Shown one piece after another: positions 44,703 to 54,211 of a stretch of 64,000 bases of DNA. The translations under genes were made by a program, and so were the position numbers. How positions within the stretch are numbered: the first letter of the stretch is position 1; every line of letters starts with the position of its first letter. This DNA is from Paraglaciecola arctica (GTDB lineage: Bacteria > Pseudomonadota > Gammaproteobacteria > Enterobacterales > Alteromonadaceae), in NCBI RefSeq assembly GCF_018861065.1, contig NZ_JAHKQO010000036.1, positions 397,865 to 461,864 of the forward strand, in the 5' to 3' direction. The notes under the pieces were generated by a model, which saw only the letters and a program-made list of their open reading frames with translations, was not told where the DNA came from and made no database searches.

Positions 44703-45893
44703 TCAGTTTCGACTCATTTCTATTAAACGACTATACGTACGACGAAACTCAAATAGCAATGCGCCTTCTTGGTACAATTCTGCCAGCGGCACGTCGGTGC
44801 CAAGATAAAGCCGCACTTTTTGATCATACAACTCATCTATTAGGCTAATAAACCGACGAGCCATATTATCATTTTCGGAATAGGACACCATGCGCTCACC
44901 AGTAACCGCCGCTTGATTGTCACCTATACCATCTTCAGTGCCTCGGGCCTTTATCCAACCACGTATTTGGCCGCCTAAATTAGGCACGCCACTTAACAAC
45001 ACTGTTTTAAATTGTGAGGCAATTTTCATGTAATCCAATTGCGAACGAGGCCCTTCACACAAATCAAAGAAGTCAAACCACACAACAGGATTTGAAACTG
45101 TTGTGTCTGTAGCCTTAATCACCTTGATATTTCTTCGACAAATTTCTATGGATGTATTTCGAATTTTTGCTGGGCTAATTAATCTCGTGAGTTTCGCAAA
45201 AACCGCATTAAAATCCATTTCAGTGGATTTCCCAATGTACTTGGAACCCGCAAAATTCTGTATTTGATTGTGTTCTGTTATTGATTGAGCTAAGCGATGA
45301 TCTTGCGCCCCATCAAGATGGACACTCTGCGTAAACTGTTGCAATAAGGCGATACAAGGCAAAAACTTATGTCTGGCTAAGCCGTTTTCATACAAGCGTT
45401 CGATAGGAGTATTTGAAGTAGCAACCAAAACCACACCTTGTTTAAATAAACGTTCAAATAGTCCCGCTAAAATCATAGCATCGCCAATATCAGAAACAAA
45501 AAACTCATCGAAACACAAGATACGACATTCTTTAGCTAAGTCATTGGCAACAAGTATCAAAGGATCTTCTTGCCCAGCGTGTTCGATGAGAGCTTGATGA
45601 ATACGCGCCATAAAACGATGAAAATGTAACCTCAACTTGCCTTCGTTCGGCAAACACTCATAAAACAAGTCCATTAAAAATGTTTTGCCTCGGCCCACGT
45701 CACCCCACATGTAAAGCCCGTGAATGCTCTCAGGTGAAGGTGCTTTTTGCGAAGTTAGTTGGGAAAAAAGCACGTCTAAAGCCTTGATGGCCTCTAATTG
45801 ATAAGGATCTTCAACAAGCTTACTCCCTAATAGTGATTGATACGCAGCAAGGGGAGATTGAGCTATAGCTGCGCGGTTTAAGCCATCGGGCAT
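44703..45893 (-). CDS. zapE: cell division ATPase ZapE (AFG1-like)
   Basis: AAA-type ATPase that associates with the Z ring under stress and low oxygen in E. coli. 396 residues, slightly longer than the enteric form. Walker A GDVGRGKT at residues 64-71; Walker B RILCFDEFFVSD at ~126; a sensor-like segment VATSNTPIERLYENGLAR; and family-specific HFHRFMARIHQ and FDFFDLCEGPRSQLDY. In many relatives it lies near rplM/rpsI; here it stands alone. The ribosome site is weak. Confidence 0.94.
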   Translation of the reverse strand: MPDGLNRAAIAQSPLAAYQSLLGSKLVEDPYQLEAIKALDVLFSQLTSQKAPSPESIHGLYMWGDVGRGKTFLMDLFYECLPNEGKLRLHFHRFMARIHQALIEHAGQEDPLILVANDLAKECRILCFDEFFVSDIGDAMILAGLFERLFKQGVVLVATSNTPIERLYENGLARHKFLPCIALLQQFTQSVHLDGAQDHRLAQSITEHNQIQNFAGSKYIGKSTEMDFNAVFAKLTRLISPAKIRNTSIEICRRNIKVIKATDTTVSNPVVWFDFFDLCEGPRSQLDYMKIASQFKTVLLSGVPNLGGQIRGWIKARGTEDGIGDNQAAVTGERMVSYSENDNMARRFISLIDELYDQKVRLYLGTDVPLAELYQEGALLFEFRRTYSRLIEMSRN

Positions 45894-46310
45894 CTAGAAA
45901 ATATCTATAAAAACTAAATGAAGAGAACAACTGTAGCGATTTTTGATACTGCGGCCAAATGTAATTTTTAATTGTGGTAAATAGAGGCAGTAAGTTGTTG
46001 CCGTCGACGCTCTCGAAGCAATAAACAGTTAAGGGATAGTTACGTAAAGGCTCCTAACTGCAATATCAGCTAAGAGTGTCGTTTTATAAACATTTCAATC
46101 CTCGTATTTTGTAACAATTTCAAATTTGATTCGCTACTGATTGAGGTTAGGGTACTCCTCAATAGCCTTGCAGGGCGGTGTAAATAGTGGTGCTGGCAAA
46201 GTCACAACGTACAAGATCCACAAAGATATTATTAACTTTATAAAAGCCAATATCTGATAAGTGATTTTTTGAATTCAATAACGTATTTAAGTATCAAGGA
46301 TACAAATAAG
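45894..46310. other. intergenic region without a gene
   Basis: 417 bases between divergent zapE and the NAD(P)-binding protein gene. No ORF with a ribosome site, no convincing hairpin with a T-tract and no RNA gene was seen. It must carry both promoters. Confidence 0.5.
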
Positions 46311-47036
46311 ATGAACAAAGTGTTAGTTGTAGGCGCAAGTGGTGCGACCGGTAAACTGGTTGTATCAGAGTTACTGCAAAGAAATGTTGAGGTTGTGTCT
46401 ATCGTGCGCGCTTCTAGTTCTTTGTTAGATACCATTGCTAATCACCCCAATTATAGTGAAATCCAAGCTGATGTTGCCAATCTTAGCGCTGAAGAACTTA
46501 TACCCCATCTAAATGACTGCTGCGCGGTTGTATCCTGTTTAGGGCATAACCTGACGTTCAAAGGAATGTTCGGAAAACCTAGACGCCTAGTTACCGATAC
46601 CATCAAAACAGTGACTGAAGCTATACAGCTACTGGCACCACTACAAAAAATAAAGATTATCTTAATGAATACCACAGGAAACAGTAATAGAGATATTCCA
46701 GAGAAGCCGCCGCTATCACAGCGAATCGTTGTAACTATATTGCGTTATTTGCTTCCCCCCCACGTAGATAACGAACAAGCAGCTGACTTTCTGCGGACAA
46801 CGATAGGACAACAACACCCTTCAATTGAATGGACAGCGGTAAGGCCAGATAGCCTTACAAATGAATCCAAGGTAACGGCCTATAGCGTCCATACATCCCC
46901 AACCAGAAATGCGATTTTTGATTCTGCGCCTACTAGTCGAGAAAACGTCGCAAACTTTATGGCAAATTTGGCGACGGATCCTCAATTGTGGGCGACCTGG
47001 AAAGGTAAAATGCCGGTGATTTACAATGATGTATAA
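46311..47036 (+). CDS. NAD(P)-binding protein (atypical SDR, NmrA-like)
   Basis: 241-residue Rossmann protein starting NKVLVVGASGATGKLVVSEL, the GxxGxxG form of atypical SDRs such as YwnB or BVR-B-like reductases. RASSSLLDTI may select the NADP phosphate, and DCCAVVSCLGHN and IKIILMNTTGNSNRD follow the fold. No active-site YxxxK. The ATG at 46311 (AAGGA ten bases upstream) is used instead of one 14 codons earlier. It may be a reductase or a redox sensor; the substrate is unknown. The YdeI family gene follows on the same strand. Confidence 0.8.
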   Translation: MNKVLVVGASGATGKLVVSELLQRNVEVVSIVRASSSLLDTIANHPNYSEIQADVANLSAEELIPHLNDCCAVVSCLGHNLTFKGMFGKPRRLVTDTIKTVTEAIQLLAPLQKIKIILMNTTGNSNRDIPEKPPLSQRIVVTILRYLLPPHVDNEQAADFLRTTIGQQHPSIEWTAVRPDSLTNESKVTAYSVHTSPTRNAIFDSAPTSRENVANFMANLATDPQLWATWKGKMPVIYNDV

Positions 47037-47117
47037 TTGTACGGTTTCAGAACCAACTAGCTAGCTCGGCTAAATATCAAATAATCGAACAGTGTTTTAC
47101 CTAGAGAATATGACTTA

Positions 47118-47687
47118 ATGCCTAACCCGCAAACACATAAAACTTTAGCCTTTAAGTTACCCATAGACTTGCACAACTGGTTACAAAAAAACCATGCTCG
47201 CCAACACGAACTCTGGGTAAAAATATATAAAAAAGGTTCAGGTATCTCCAGCGTGAGTTGGGAGCAAGTTGTGATTGAGTCTCTCTGTTGGGGTTGGATT
47301 GACGGCGTAAAAAAGTCCCTCAATGATCTAGCCTACCTGCAACGAATTACCCCAAGACGACCCAAGAGTATTTGGTCGAAAAGAAATACTCAACACGTTG
47401 AACGCCTCATAACCGAAGGTCGGATGAAAGAACCCGGACTCGTTCATGTTGCTGCAGCCAAAGCCGATGGTCGCTGGGAAAACGCCTACAGAGTAAGTGA
47501 GATGCAAGTTCCCGCAGACTTTTTGGCCGCCGTGGAGCACCAGCCAGTAGCCAAACAATTTTTTGAAACGTTAAGCAAATCGAATCGAAACGCTATTGCC
47601 TATGGATTAGATAGTGCGAAAAAACCTGAAACAAGGCAGAAACGCTTCGAAAACTTCATGAATAAGCTAATCAACAAAGAAACCTGA
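47118..47687 (+). CDS. YdeI/OmpD-associated family protein
   Basis: 189-residue cytoplasmic protein of the YdeI family. Signature segments: HELWVKIYKKGSG, VIESLCWGWIDGVKKSLN, YLQRITPRRPKSIWSKRN, and the basic C-terminus KKPETRQKRFENFMNKL. Function not established (bacteriocin-protection and DNA-binding roles have been proposed for relatives). 81 bases after the NAD(P)-binding gene and possibly cotranscribed. It is convergent with the LuxR-type regulator. Confidence 0.85.
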   Translation: MPNPQTHKTLAFKLPIDLHNWLQKNHARQHELWVKIYKKGSGISSVSWEQVVIESLCWGWIDGVKKSLNDLAYLQRITPRRPKSIWSKRNTQHVERLITEGRMKEPGLVHVAAAKADGRWENAYRVSEMQVPADFLAAVEHQPVAKQFFETLSKSNRNAIAYGLDSAKKPETRQKRFENFMNKLINKET

Positions 47688-47742
47688 CTCACATGCATAC
47701 AACTAGTTGACAGCAAAAAAATCACTGTTAATTAAACACAAT

Positions 47743-50409
47743 TCATTCAGACAGCCAAGGTTCGTTTTGAACTCTAAGCATGGCTTCAACTCGATTTTCG
47801 ACATTGAGTTTACTTAAAATTGACGATACATGATTTTCGATGGTGCGATTTGAGCGTGACAACGACACCGCTATTTGTTGGTTGCTTGCCCCCGTCACCA
47901 AAAGTTTAAGTACTTGCTGTTCCTTATTTGTTAGTCCAATCGGATGCTGGCGGGCTTTGGCATAAGGCCCTCTTCGGGCTTTGGGGAGAATATCGGTAAA
48001 TCCTTGAACTATTGCGACATTGCGTATCCATTGCAGCGCTGCTTTTGCCGATATTGATTCAAATAGTTGCCAAGCTTTAAGAACATTAGTTTTCGATAAT
48101 TTTTCTTTGCTAGGAATGTTATGTAATAAACTCATTCCTGCATTAAAAGGCATTCCAAGGGTTATCCAGGCTTGATGTGCAGCTTCAATTTCGCCCATTA
48201 ATTCGAATTGGTAAGGTTGTGCTATCAAATTTATGTGACTTTCATTAATTTCAATACCTAAGCGTTTTTTCCAGATGGTCAATTCACCCAATTGCCATTT
48301 GTTTAAAATACCTTTAGGTAATTCATCTAACCAGTGAATATGCCTTTTGATTTCGTCTTGCTGCAAGTTGTTCACAGCAACATTGGCTGCAACCAACCAA
48401 AAATGCTCAATTAAACCTAGTCTTGCTGGGATCATATACTGACATTCGTTTGTAGATTGCGCGTCTTCCAGGGCATCACAAAGTAAACTAAAACTGCCTT
48501 CAGTGGCGAGTCGAGAATTGACTCTAGCAAGCACTATTAAGGCCGGTAGCTTCATTAGGAGAGTTTGATTATCAATTCCTTGCACACCCGATGCAATAGT
48601 TTGAGCGTCGAGCAAACGACCCTGTTCTTGGCGCAACTGCGCTTGCAGTCCGACCAAATAGTAGGTCCACGAATCTAAGTCATGAGCAATGTCATATTGA
48701 ATGCCTTTGGCTGTCAATTCCTCAGCCATTTTAAGTTTTTTGAATCGAATGCAATAATCTGAAAAATTAGTATAAACCCGAGCCGCATCTTCATGTAAAC
48801 CATGTTGCCTCGCAATGGTGAGGCTTTGATTAAGCATTGCTTCGCCCGCTTCGTTACCTTGGATCACCAAAGCGGTGCCGATGTTATTTAACGCATGTGC
48901 TTTAACGATAGGACTAGAGAATCGTTCGGCTAACAACAACGCTTTGTTGCCCCAATCTACAGCTTCATCAAACCTGTCATTGAGCATGTCCAATTGTGAC
49001 CGCATTGAATAGGCCATAGCTAATTCATTCGAAGCAGGAATAGCTTCAAATGTATTGATTGCTTGGTTTGCATATTCTTCAGCTTTTTCCGCATGTCCTT
49101 GGTACCAAAAAAGACGCGACAAAAAACGCAAGTTTTCGCCCACTTTATCGTTGCGACCTAGCGCCCGCCAAAGGCTAATAGCATGGCGTCTCGCATCTAT
49201 TACAGATTGTTTCATATGAGTAGTTAGTCCCACTTCATACGCCCAACTTTCGTGGAGACTAGCGGCAAGTTCCGTATCAGCATATTCAACATAACTTAAA
49301 GCTTTAGCATAAAAAGAGGCCGCTTCTTTGTGTGCTCCCAATGACGCAGCATTTTCCGCAGCTGAAGGCGCATATTTAAGCACCTTTTCTGGATCTAATG
49401 CCCCCTCACTATGATGAACCAGCCAAGCGACATTTATGTCTGGAGATAATTGTTCTAAACACTCAAGAATCCGTTTGTGAGCTACTTTTTGTTGATGAGC
49501 CGGTTGCTCTTCTAAAATAGTTCGCCTAACGAGTTCGTGTCTAAATTTAAACACTCTATGTTGGTCGCACTGCAACAGTTTTCTAGCAACACATGCCATA
49601 GCAAAAGACTCTCCAACTTCATTGAAAAGCCTATGAATCAAGGTAACGGGAATGCTGAAAGGTATATGACTCAACACTTGCAGTAGGTCACGTTCACTGT
49701 GTGTTAGGTTCAGGACTCGACTGCTAACCGCTTCTCTAATCGAAGCAGGAATAACCTGCTGGCTGTGGTCATTGTTGGCTAATAACTCAGCGATAAAAAA
49801 GGGGTTACCACTCGTGATTTTATAAAGAATTTCGGGGTCGTAACTACTTTTTTTACTAAGTTTTGTTACCCCTGCCTGACTCAATTGCTCGAGATGTAAA
49901 CGAAGTGTATGTGCTGACGGCATTAAGGTAAGCACGGAACTCAATGGATGCTCTTGGGCCACTTCATCATCGCGATAACTCAAGCACAACAAACAAGGTA
50001 TAAAAGAAATCCTTCTGGCGACATATTTTAATAAGTCGAGAGTGGAATGATCAGCCCAATGCACATCCTCTATAACTAAAATTAACGGTTTTTTAAGTTG
50101 GCTAATGGCCTGATAGAAACTACTGAATATGATGTTAGGAATAGCGCCATTTTCTAAGTGACTCAGTAAATTAGGTGATAAAACTGCCGCAAAATCGTAG
50201 ATAGGAGCGTAAGGTCTAGGAGTGAATAATGGATCACATCCACACCAAAATATATCAATAGAGGTATCTGCATGCATGCGAATATGTTCTAGTAAAGAGG
50301 TCTTACCGATCCCCGCCTCTCCGCTTAGCAGTAGTATTTTTCCCGACTGAGATATCAAGGATATGCTGTCGTTGATTTTTTCTATTGCGACTTCTCGTTC
50401 CAAAAGCAT
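47743..50409 (-). CDS. large LuxR-family ATPase regulator (MalT/LAL type)
   Basis: 888-residue signal-transduction ATPase. Walker A GEAGIGKT at residues 30-37 and Walker B LILVIEDVHWAD at ~110 belong to the STAND/AAA ATPase module. The middle (~340-700) is a series of TPR-like helical repeats (for example NNIGTALVIQGNEAGEAMLN). The C-terminal LuxR helix-turn-helix (~825-885) has LTNKEQQVLKLLVTGASNQQ and SRSNRTIENHVSSILSKLNV. It is probably an activator needing a ligand and ATP. Divergent from the variant PEP-CTERM protein gene, which is its likeliest target. The ribosome site is weak. Confidence 0.92.
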   Translation of the reverse strand: MLLEREVAIEKINDSISLISQSGKILLLSGEAGIGKTSLLEHIRMHADTSIDIFWCGCDPLFTPRPYAPIYDFAAVLSPNLLSHLENGAIPNIIFSSFYQAISQLKKPLILVIEDVHWADHSTLDLLKYVARRISFIPCLLCLSYRDDEVAQEHPLSSVLTLMPSAHTLRLHLEQLSQAGVTKLSKKSSYDPEILYKITSGNPFFIAELLANNDHSQQVIPASIREAVSSRVLNLTHSERDLLQVLSHIPFSIPVTLIHRLFNEVGESFAMACVARKLLQCDQHRVFKFRHELVRRTILEEQPAHQQKVAHKRILECLEQLSPDINVAWLVHHSEGALDPEKVLKYAPSAAENAASLGAHKEAASFYAKALSYVEYADTELAASLHESWAYEVGLTTHMKQSVIDARRHAISLWRALGRNDKVGENLRFLSRLFWYQGHAEKAEEYANQAINTFEAIPASNELAMAYSMRSQLDMLNDRFDEAVDWGNKALLLAERFSSPIVKAHALNNIGTALVIQGNEAGEAMLNQSLTIARQHGLHEDAARVYTNFSDYCIRFKKLKMAEELTAKGIQYDIAHDLDSWTYYLVGLQAQLRQEQGRLLDAQTIASGVQGIDNQTLLMKLPALIVLARVNSRLATEGSFSLLCDALEDAQSTNECQYMIPARLGLIEHFWLVAANVAVNNLQQDEIKRHIHWLDELPKGILNKWQLGELTIWKKRLGIEINESHINLIAQPYQFELMGEIEAAHQAWITLGMPFNAGMSLLHNIPSKEKLSKTNVLKAWQLFESISAKAALQWIRNVAIVQGFTDILPKARRGPYAKARQHPIGLTNKEQQVLKLLVTGASNQQIAVSLSRSNRTIENHVSSILSKLNVENRVEAMLRVQNEPWLSE

Positions 50410-50608
50410 TAAATCTACTGGCCTTTAAACATGTTTCTGTAAGGTAATTTAAACCGAATATTTTCAATTTGCAGAAGTATTCTGAAAATTAGGTGCCTTG
50501 AACGTAAAAACTGAGTACTCACACTCATTCGCAGTGAGTAAAACTTTTCTAATCTTTGAGTCATAGCACCTTATCAACGTCTGCATCAAAAAAGAACAAG
50601 GAACGACT

Positions 50609-51616
50609 ATGCAAGTTACTTACTCTAGGTTTATTAGTTTAATCGCACTTTTTTGGTTAAATACTGCTACCGCTATTCCAATAATCGCAAATAGCGGCGT
50701 GTCTTTTAACAATGACATGGTGATCTCAACTGGTGGGCAGCTTCCCTTTTGGCTCGAATCGCAAATGGGCCCACCTACTTATTCTTTGTTATCCAATAGT
50801 AATTTATACGCCCCTGACACGGCTAATTATGATGGTAGTGATACAGTGATTGGCGGCCTTGATAGGGACAATCCTTCGGTACTTTCTTCAATCAGCTCCA
50901 GCACTAGAAATGCAGGAACCGAAGGTTCGGTGGCGAGCAACAATACTCAATTATATACAGTCAGCAATCTTGAAATTATTCCCGATGGAAGCAATGATGT
51001 ATCCGAAAGAGGTATTTGGGGAAATGGCCTCGCACAGGCCTCCCTTAGCACCACGGTTTATGATACTAGAGCAACTTCTGAAGTATCTTTTGAGCGCAAT
51101 TTTACTTTTTCTAATCAAAGTGCAACTGAAATGACGTTTGGGATCCAAGGAGTGTTTGAAATAGATTTATTCGCCATTGCTGATGGTGAAAATAGTCTTG
51201 CCGAAGCATTCGCCACCTTAGATATGTTTTTCACTTCGAGCAATATACTCGATATTCAATTTGCGGATATCTCTCCCTATATCAACAACCAGACTGAATC
51301 AGGTGACAATGGAAACATTTCACTGGTTAGAGAAACGAATGTTGTAGACACAGGGCATTTAAGCTTAACGGGCGTGGCAAGCGCATCTGGTTTTCTTGGA
51401 GGAGGATCTCAACAAGCCTTTGGCGGTAGTTCCATGGCATATGTTTTAGGTATTACCTTACAACCTGGCGAAGAAATCAATATGACACACCTCGTGAGGT
51501 ATTCTAATTTGGCCGCAATTGAGGAAGGAGTGAACGAAGTTGACGCTCCTGCAAGTTTAATGATGGTTTTGGTTGCGTTTGTTATGGCGATTTACAGAAA
51601 ACAGCATTGTTTATGA
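50609..51616 (+). CDS. secreted protein with a variant PEP-CTERM-like sorting tail
   Basis: 335-residue exported protein of unrecognised family. A signal peptide covers residues ~1-22 (ends NTATAIPI). The body is rich in Ser, Asn, Gly and short beta-strand-like segments, without cysteine until the end. The C-terminus (311-335) has DAPASL, a hydrophobic helix MMVLVAFVMAIY and a basic end RKQHC: the three-part layout of exosortase-processed proteins, with APAS in place of PEPAS. It starts with ATG after AAGGA. Divergent from the LuxR-type regulator. Likely surface-attached or matrix protein; no exosortase gene in the window. Confidence 0.65.
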   Translation: MQVTYSRFISLIALFWLNTATAIPIIANSGVSFNNDMVISTGGQLPFWLESQMGPPTYSLLSNSNLYAPDTANYDGSDTVIGGLDRDNPSVLSSISSSTRNAGTEGSVASNNTQLYTVSNLEIIPDGSNDVSERGIWGNGLAQASLSTTVYDTRATSEVSFERNFTFSNQSATEMTFGIQGVFEIDLFAIADGENSLAEAFATLDMFFTSSNILDIQFADISPYINNQTESGDNGNISLVRETNVVDTGHLSLTGVASASGFLGGGSQQAFGGSSMAYVLGITLQPGEEINMTHLVRYSNLAAIEEGVNEVDAPASLMMVLVAFVMAIYRKQHCL

Positions 51617-51707
51617 ATCATTGCCGCGAACGACCATATTCGATGTAGTGTGCTTCTTTCCACAAAAACGATCGCCCGATCTTCTTGTCATTTTTTTGCA
51701 TCTCGCT

Positions 51708-51917
51708 TTACAGGTCTTCTTCTAATTCCAATATCTCTCCGGGTGTGCAATTAAGGGCCTCACATATTTTTAGTAATGTTGAAAACCTAATCGCCTTAGC
51801 TCTTCCGCACTTAAGTTTAGATAGATTTGCGATAGTCACGTCAACCTGAGAAGACAGTTCAGTTAAGGTCATCTTTCGCTGAACAAGCAACAAATCAAGG
51901 TTTATTTTTAGTTTCAT
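51708..51917 (-). CDS. small XRE-family HTH regulator (YozG-like)
   Basis: 69-residue single-domain helix-turn-helix protein: LLVQRKMTLTELSSQVDVTI, then SKLKCGRAKAIRFSTLLKIC with ALNCTPGEILELEED. It matches the Cro/C1 type HTH_26 group, which usually pairs with a small membrane protein. Divergent from the 65-residue membrane protein gene, with 151 bases between the starts; it may regulate itself and that gene. Confidence 0.85.
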   Translation of the reverse strand: MKLKINLDLLLVQRKMTLTELSSQVDVTIANLSKLKCGRAKAIRFSTLLKICEALNCTPGEILELEEDL

Positions 51918-52068
51918 TTTATCCTTTACTCCTTATTGCATTCACCATTGTCGCATTTGTCTTGACTGTATGAATTCGCATCATAACATATCGTTTATCG
52001 ATAAAAAAGCATTGCTATTCGATATATTGATAGGTATATTGAATTGACTTCAATTTAAGGAGAAAAAT

Positions 52069-52266
52069 ATGTGGACAATCATCATTGCAATAACCAGTTT
52101 ATTATTTATCGCAACTGTTACTTGGTTAAGTTATTACCTAGGGCGAACCAAAACTGACAATCCAATGGCCGCGGGAGTGGTTGGTTTTTTGGTCTCTTTT
52201 GTTCCCCCTGTTGCCCTAATTTACTTGGTTATTTTGTCGTTAAAAGAGGAAGTTGGTACAGTTTAG
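52069..52266 (+). CDS. small two-helix membrane protein
   Basis: 65-residue protein with hydrophobic helices at about residues 2-25 and 35-58 and a short basic turn (GRTKTDN). Family not recognised. AAGGAG precedes the ATG at good spacing, so it is probably real. Paired with the divergent XRE gene, as in regulator-membrane protein pairs (for example XRE with DUF2975), although this protein is too short to be DUF2975. Confidence 0.65.
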   Translation: MWTIIIAITSLLFIATVTWLSYYLGRTKTDNPMAAGVVGFLVSFVPPVALIYLVILSLKEEVGTV

Positions 52267-52274
52267 AGCGCATT

Positions 52275-52302
52275 GCGGCAGTACTAATTTATGCCGCTCT
52301 TT
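52275..52302 (+). terminator. probable terminator after the small membrane protein gene
   Basis: GCGGCA and TGCCGC pair around 11 bases, eight bases after the stop codon, and are followed by TCTTT, a weak T-tract. Confidence 0.5.
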
Positions 52303-52337
52303 GATGAGTATGAAAAAAACCTGTATCTGTTAGTTCA

Positions 52338-52373
52338 GCCCTATAAGTTTTTGAAATCAATAATTTATAGGGC
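52338..52373. other. inverted repeat downstream of yaaA
   Basis: GCCCTATAA and TTATAGGGC pair exactly around 18 bases, 26 bases past the yaaA stop. No T-tract on the yaaA strand. Possibly a 3'-end stabilising hairpin. Confidence 0.45.
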
Positions 52374-52398
52374 GATTAGCCGTTGTTTTTCTAGAAAT

Positions 52399-53172
52399 TT
52401 ACTGCTCCTGACGCGTGAATACTAGTTCATTGCCTTTGCTCTTCTCTTGTGAGAACTGATATCCAGCGGTATCAAAGTTTTTCAGTTCACTCACATCAGT
52501 TAAGCGATTCTGGATAATATACCTTGCCATCATGCCTCTGGCTTTTTTAGCAAAGAAGCTGATTACTTTGTATTGCCCGTTTTTACAATCTTGAAACACA
52601 GGAGTATAAATTTCCGCGTTGAGCACCTTAGGTTTAACCGCTTTAAAGTATTCGTTTGACGCAAGGTTTATCAACACATTGTCGCCTTGGGTATCAATGG
52701 CCTCGTTTAGTTTTTTACTGATGCGATCATCCCAAAACTGATACAGGTTTTTGTTTTTACCTGTGTCTAACTTAGTGCCCATTTCCAAGCGGTAGGCTTG
52801 CATCAAATCTAAGGGCCGTAATACACCATACAAACCTGACAATATTCGAAGGTGCTGTTGCGCATAATCGAAGTCATCTTGGCAAAACGTATTGGCATCT
52901 AGTCCTGAATATACATCGCCGTTAAAGGCCAACAGTGCTTGTTTTGCATTGTTTCTGTCAAAAGGAGTATGCCAACCGGCGTAGCGATCTGCATTTAAAC
53001 CCGCTAATTTATCGCTGATTTTCATTAAGGAGCCAATTTTGGCGGGGCTCAATTTGCGACAGTGTTTGATTAATCGTTGAGAATCATCCAGCATTTCTGG
53101 TTGGGTGAATGTGTTTGTTATTGCGGGGGTGTCGTAATCGAGATTTTTGGCGGGCGAAATAACAACTAACAT
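52399..53172 (-). CDS. yaaA: peroxide stress protein YaaA
   Basis: 257-residue cytoplasmic protein of the YaaA (DUF328) family, which lowers free iron and protects DNA during peroxide stress in E. coli. Starts [15 protein letters not shown], the family hallmark. [36 protein letters not shown] and [17 protein letters not shown] are all conserved blocks. Full length. The promoter region was not resolved; OxyR control is known in E. coli but no site could be assigned here. Confidence 0.96.
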   Translation of the reverse strand: MLVVISPAKNLDYDTPAITNTFTQPEMLDDSQRLIKHCRKLSPAKIGSLMKISDKLAGLNADRYAGWHTPFDRNNAKQALLAFNGDVYSGLDANTFCQDDFDYAQQHLRILSGLYGVLRPLDLMQAYRLEMGTKLDTGKNKNLYQFWDDRISKKLNEAIDTQGDNVLINLASNEYFKAVKPKVLNAEIYTPVFQDCKNGQYKVISFFAKKARGMMARYIIQNRLTDVSELKNFDTAGYQFSQEKSKGNELVFTRQEQ

Positions 53173-53336
53173 TCAATAAGATCCTGTGATGATTAAAATT
53201 TGTAAAAACTACTGCAGTGATATGTGGGATACGTTGCCAATTACAAGTTGGATTTCAAATTTCTTTGTATTTCAAATATGCTTGAGACAGAATTGGGCTC
53301 AGATATAGTGAAACTCAAGTGAAATTAAGGATAAAC

Positions 53337-53957
53337 ATGTACCTAAGGTTTTTGGCACTCGTTAGCGTTACTGTTTTATTATCAAATTGTGCCAATATGA
53401 ATAAGTCGGATTGTTTAACCGCTGATTGGCAACTAATTGGTTTTGAAGACGGCAGCCTAGGGGAAAATGAAAGTCATGTTGCTCAACATCGAAAAGACTG
53501 TTCTGAACATGGCGTGACACCGGACTTAGCGCTGTATCGCCAAGGCCATTTTGAGGGTTCCAAACAGTTTTGCACAACAACTAATGGCTTCAATCGCGGC
53601 CTAAAAGGAAAAGAATATAAGCGCAATTGCCCTCAACAATTTGAAGAGGCATTTTTATCTGGATTCACCGATGGCCAACACTTGTATTCCTTAAAGAAGG
53701 TACTTAATCAAAGAGCAAATGAACTTGAAGACGCCTATAAAGAATTAGACTGGCTTGAACACACTATTGCAGAAAAAAGTGAAGTGATGATTGCTGATGG
53801 TCTAAATCGAGACCAACGAATAGTCGTTAGAGATGAAATTTCAGAGCACCAAGAACAACAACGTTTTCTATATTCTGTGCTTCACGAATTAAAACAGGAA
53901 TTCGAAAACGCGTCGTTAGCCTATGAGCAAGCCAAGCGTGAGTTTTCTCAGTATTAA
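53337..53957 (+). CDS. DUF2799 lipoprotein
   Basis: 206-residue lipoprotein; lipobox VLLSNC with Cys18. The DUF2799 region has CLTADWQLIGFEDGSLG, HRKDCSEHGVTPDLALYRQG and CPQQFEEAFLSGFTDGQHLY. The last ~85 residues are charged and helical (coiled coil likely, LNQRANELEDAYKELDWLEH). The ATG at 53337 has AAGG six bases upstream; a GTG six codons earlier is rejected. Function unknown; probably outer-membrane-attached in the periplasm. Confidence 0.82.
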   Translation: MYLRFLALVSVTVLLSNCANMNKSDCLTADWQLIGFEDGSLGENESHVAQHRKDCSEHGVTPDLALYRQGHFEGSKQFCTTTNGFNRGLKGKEYKRNCPQQFEEAFLSGFTDGQHLYSLKKVLNQRANELEDAYKELDWLEHTIAEKSEVMIADGLNRDQRIVVRDEISEHQEQQRFLYSVLHELKQEFENASLAYEQAKREFSQY

Positions 53958-54211
53958 ATTAATAACCAACGAATATCGATTAATGCTTATGTGATTTCAC
54001 AAAGTCTTTATTTTTGTTAGCAAATATAGCGTTTTACTGGCGTCTATCAGGCAACGGTTATACCCTGTAGCTATTGTTATTTAACGCGATACAGTAAGCA
54101 ATAAGACATATGATAGTCAGCTTACTTCTTTGAATTCCTAAACAAATTTGCCAAGCTATGCACATTGCCATGTGATAGCCCACAAAGCGTCACAACTTAT
54201 TAGAGGATACT

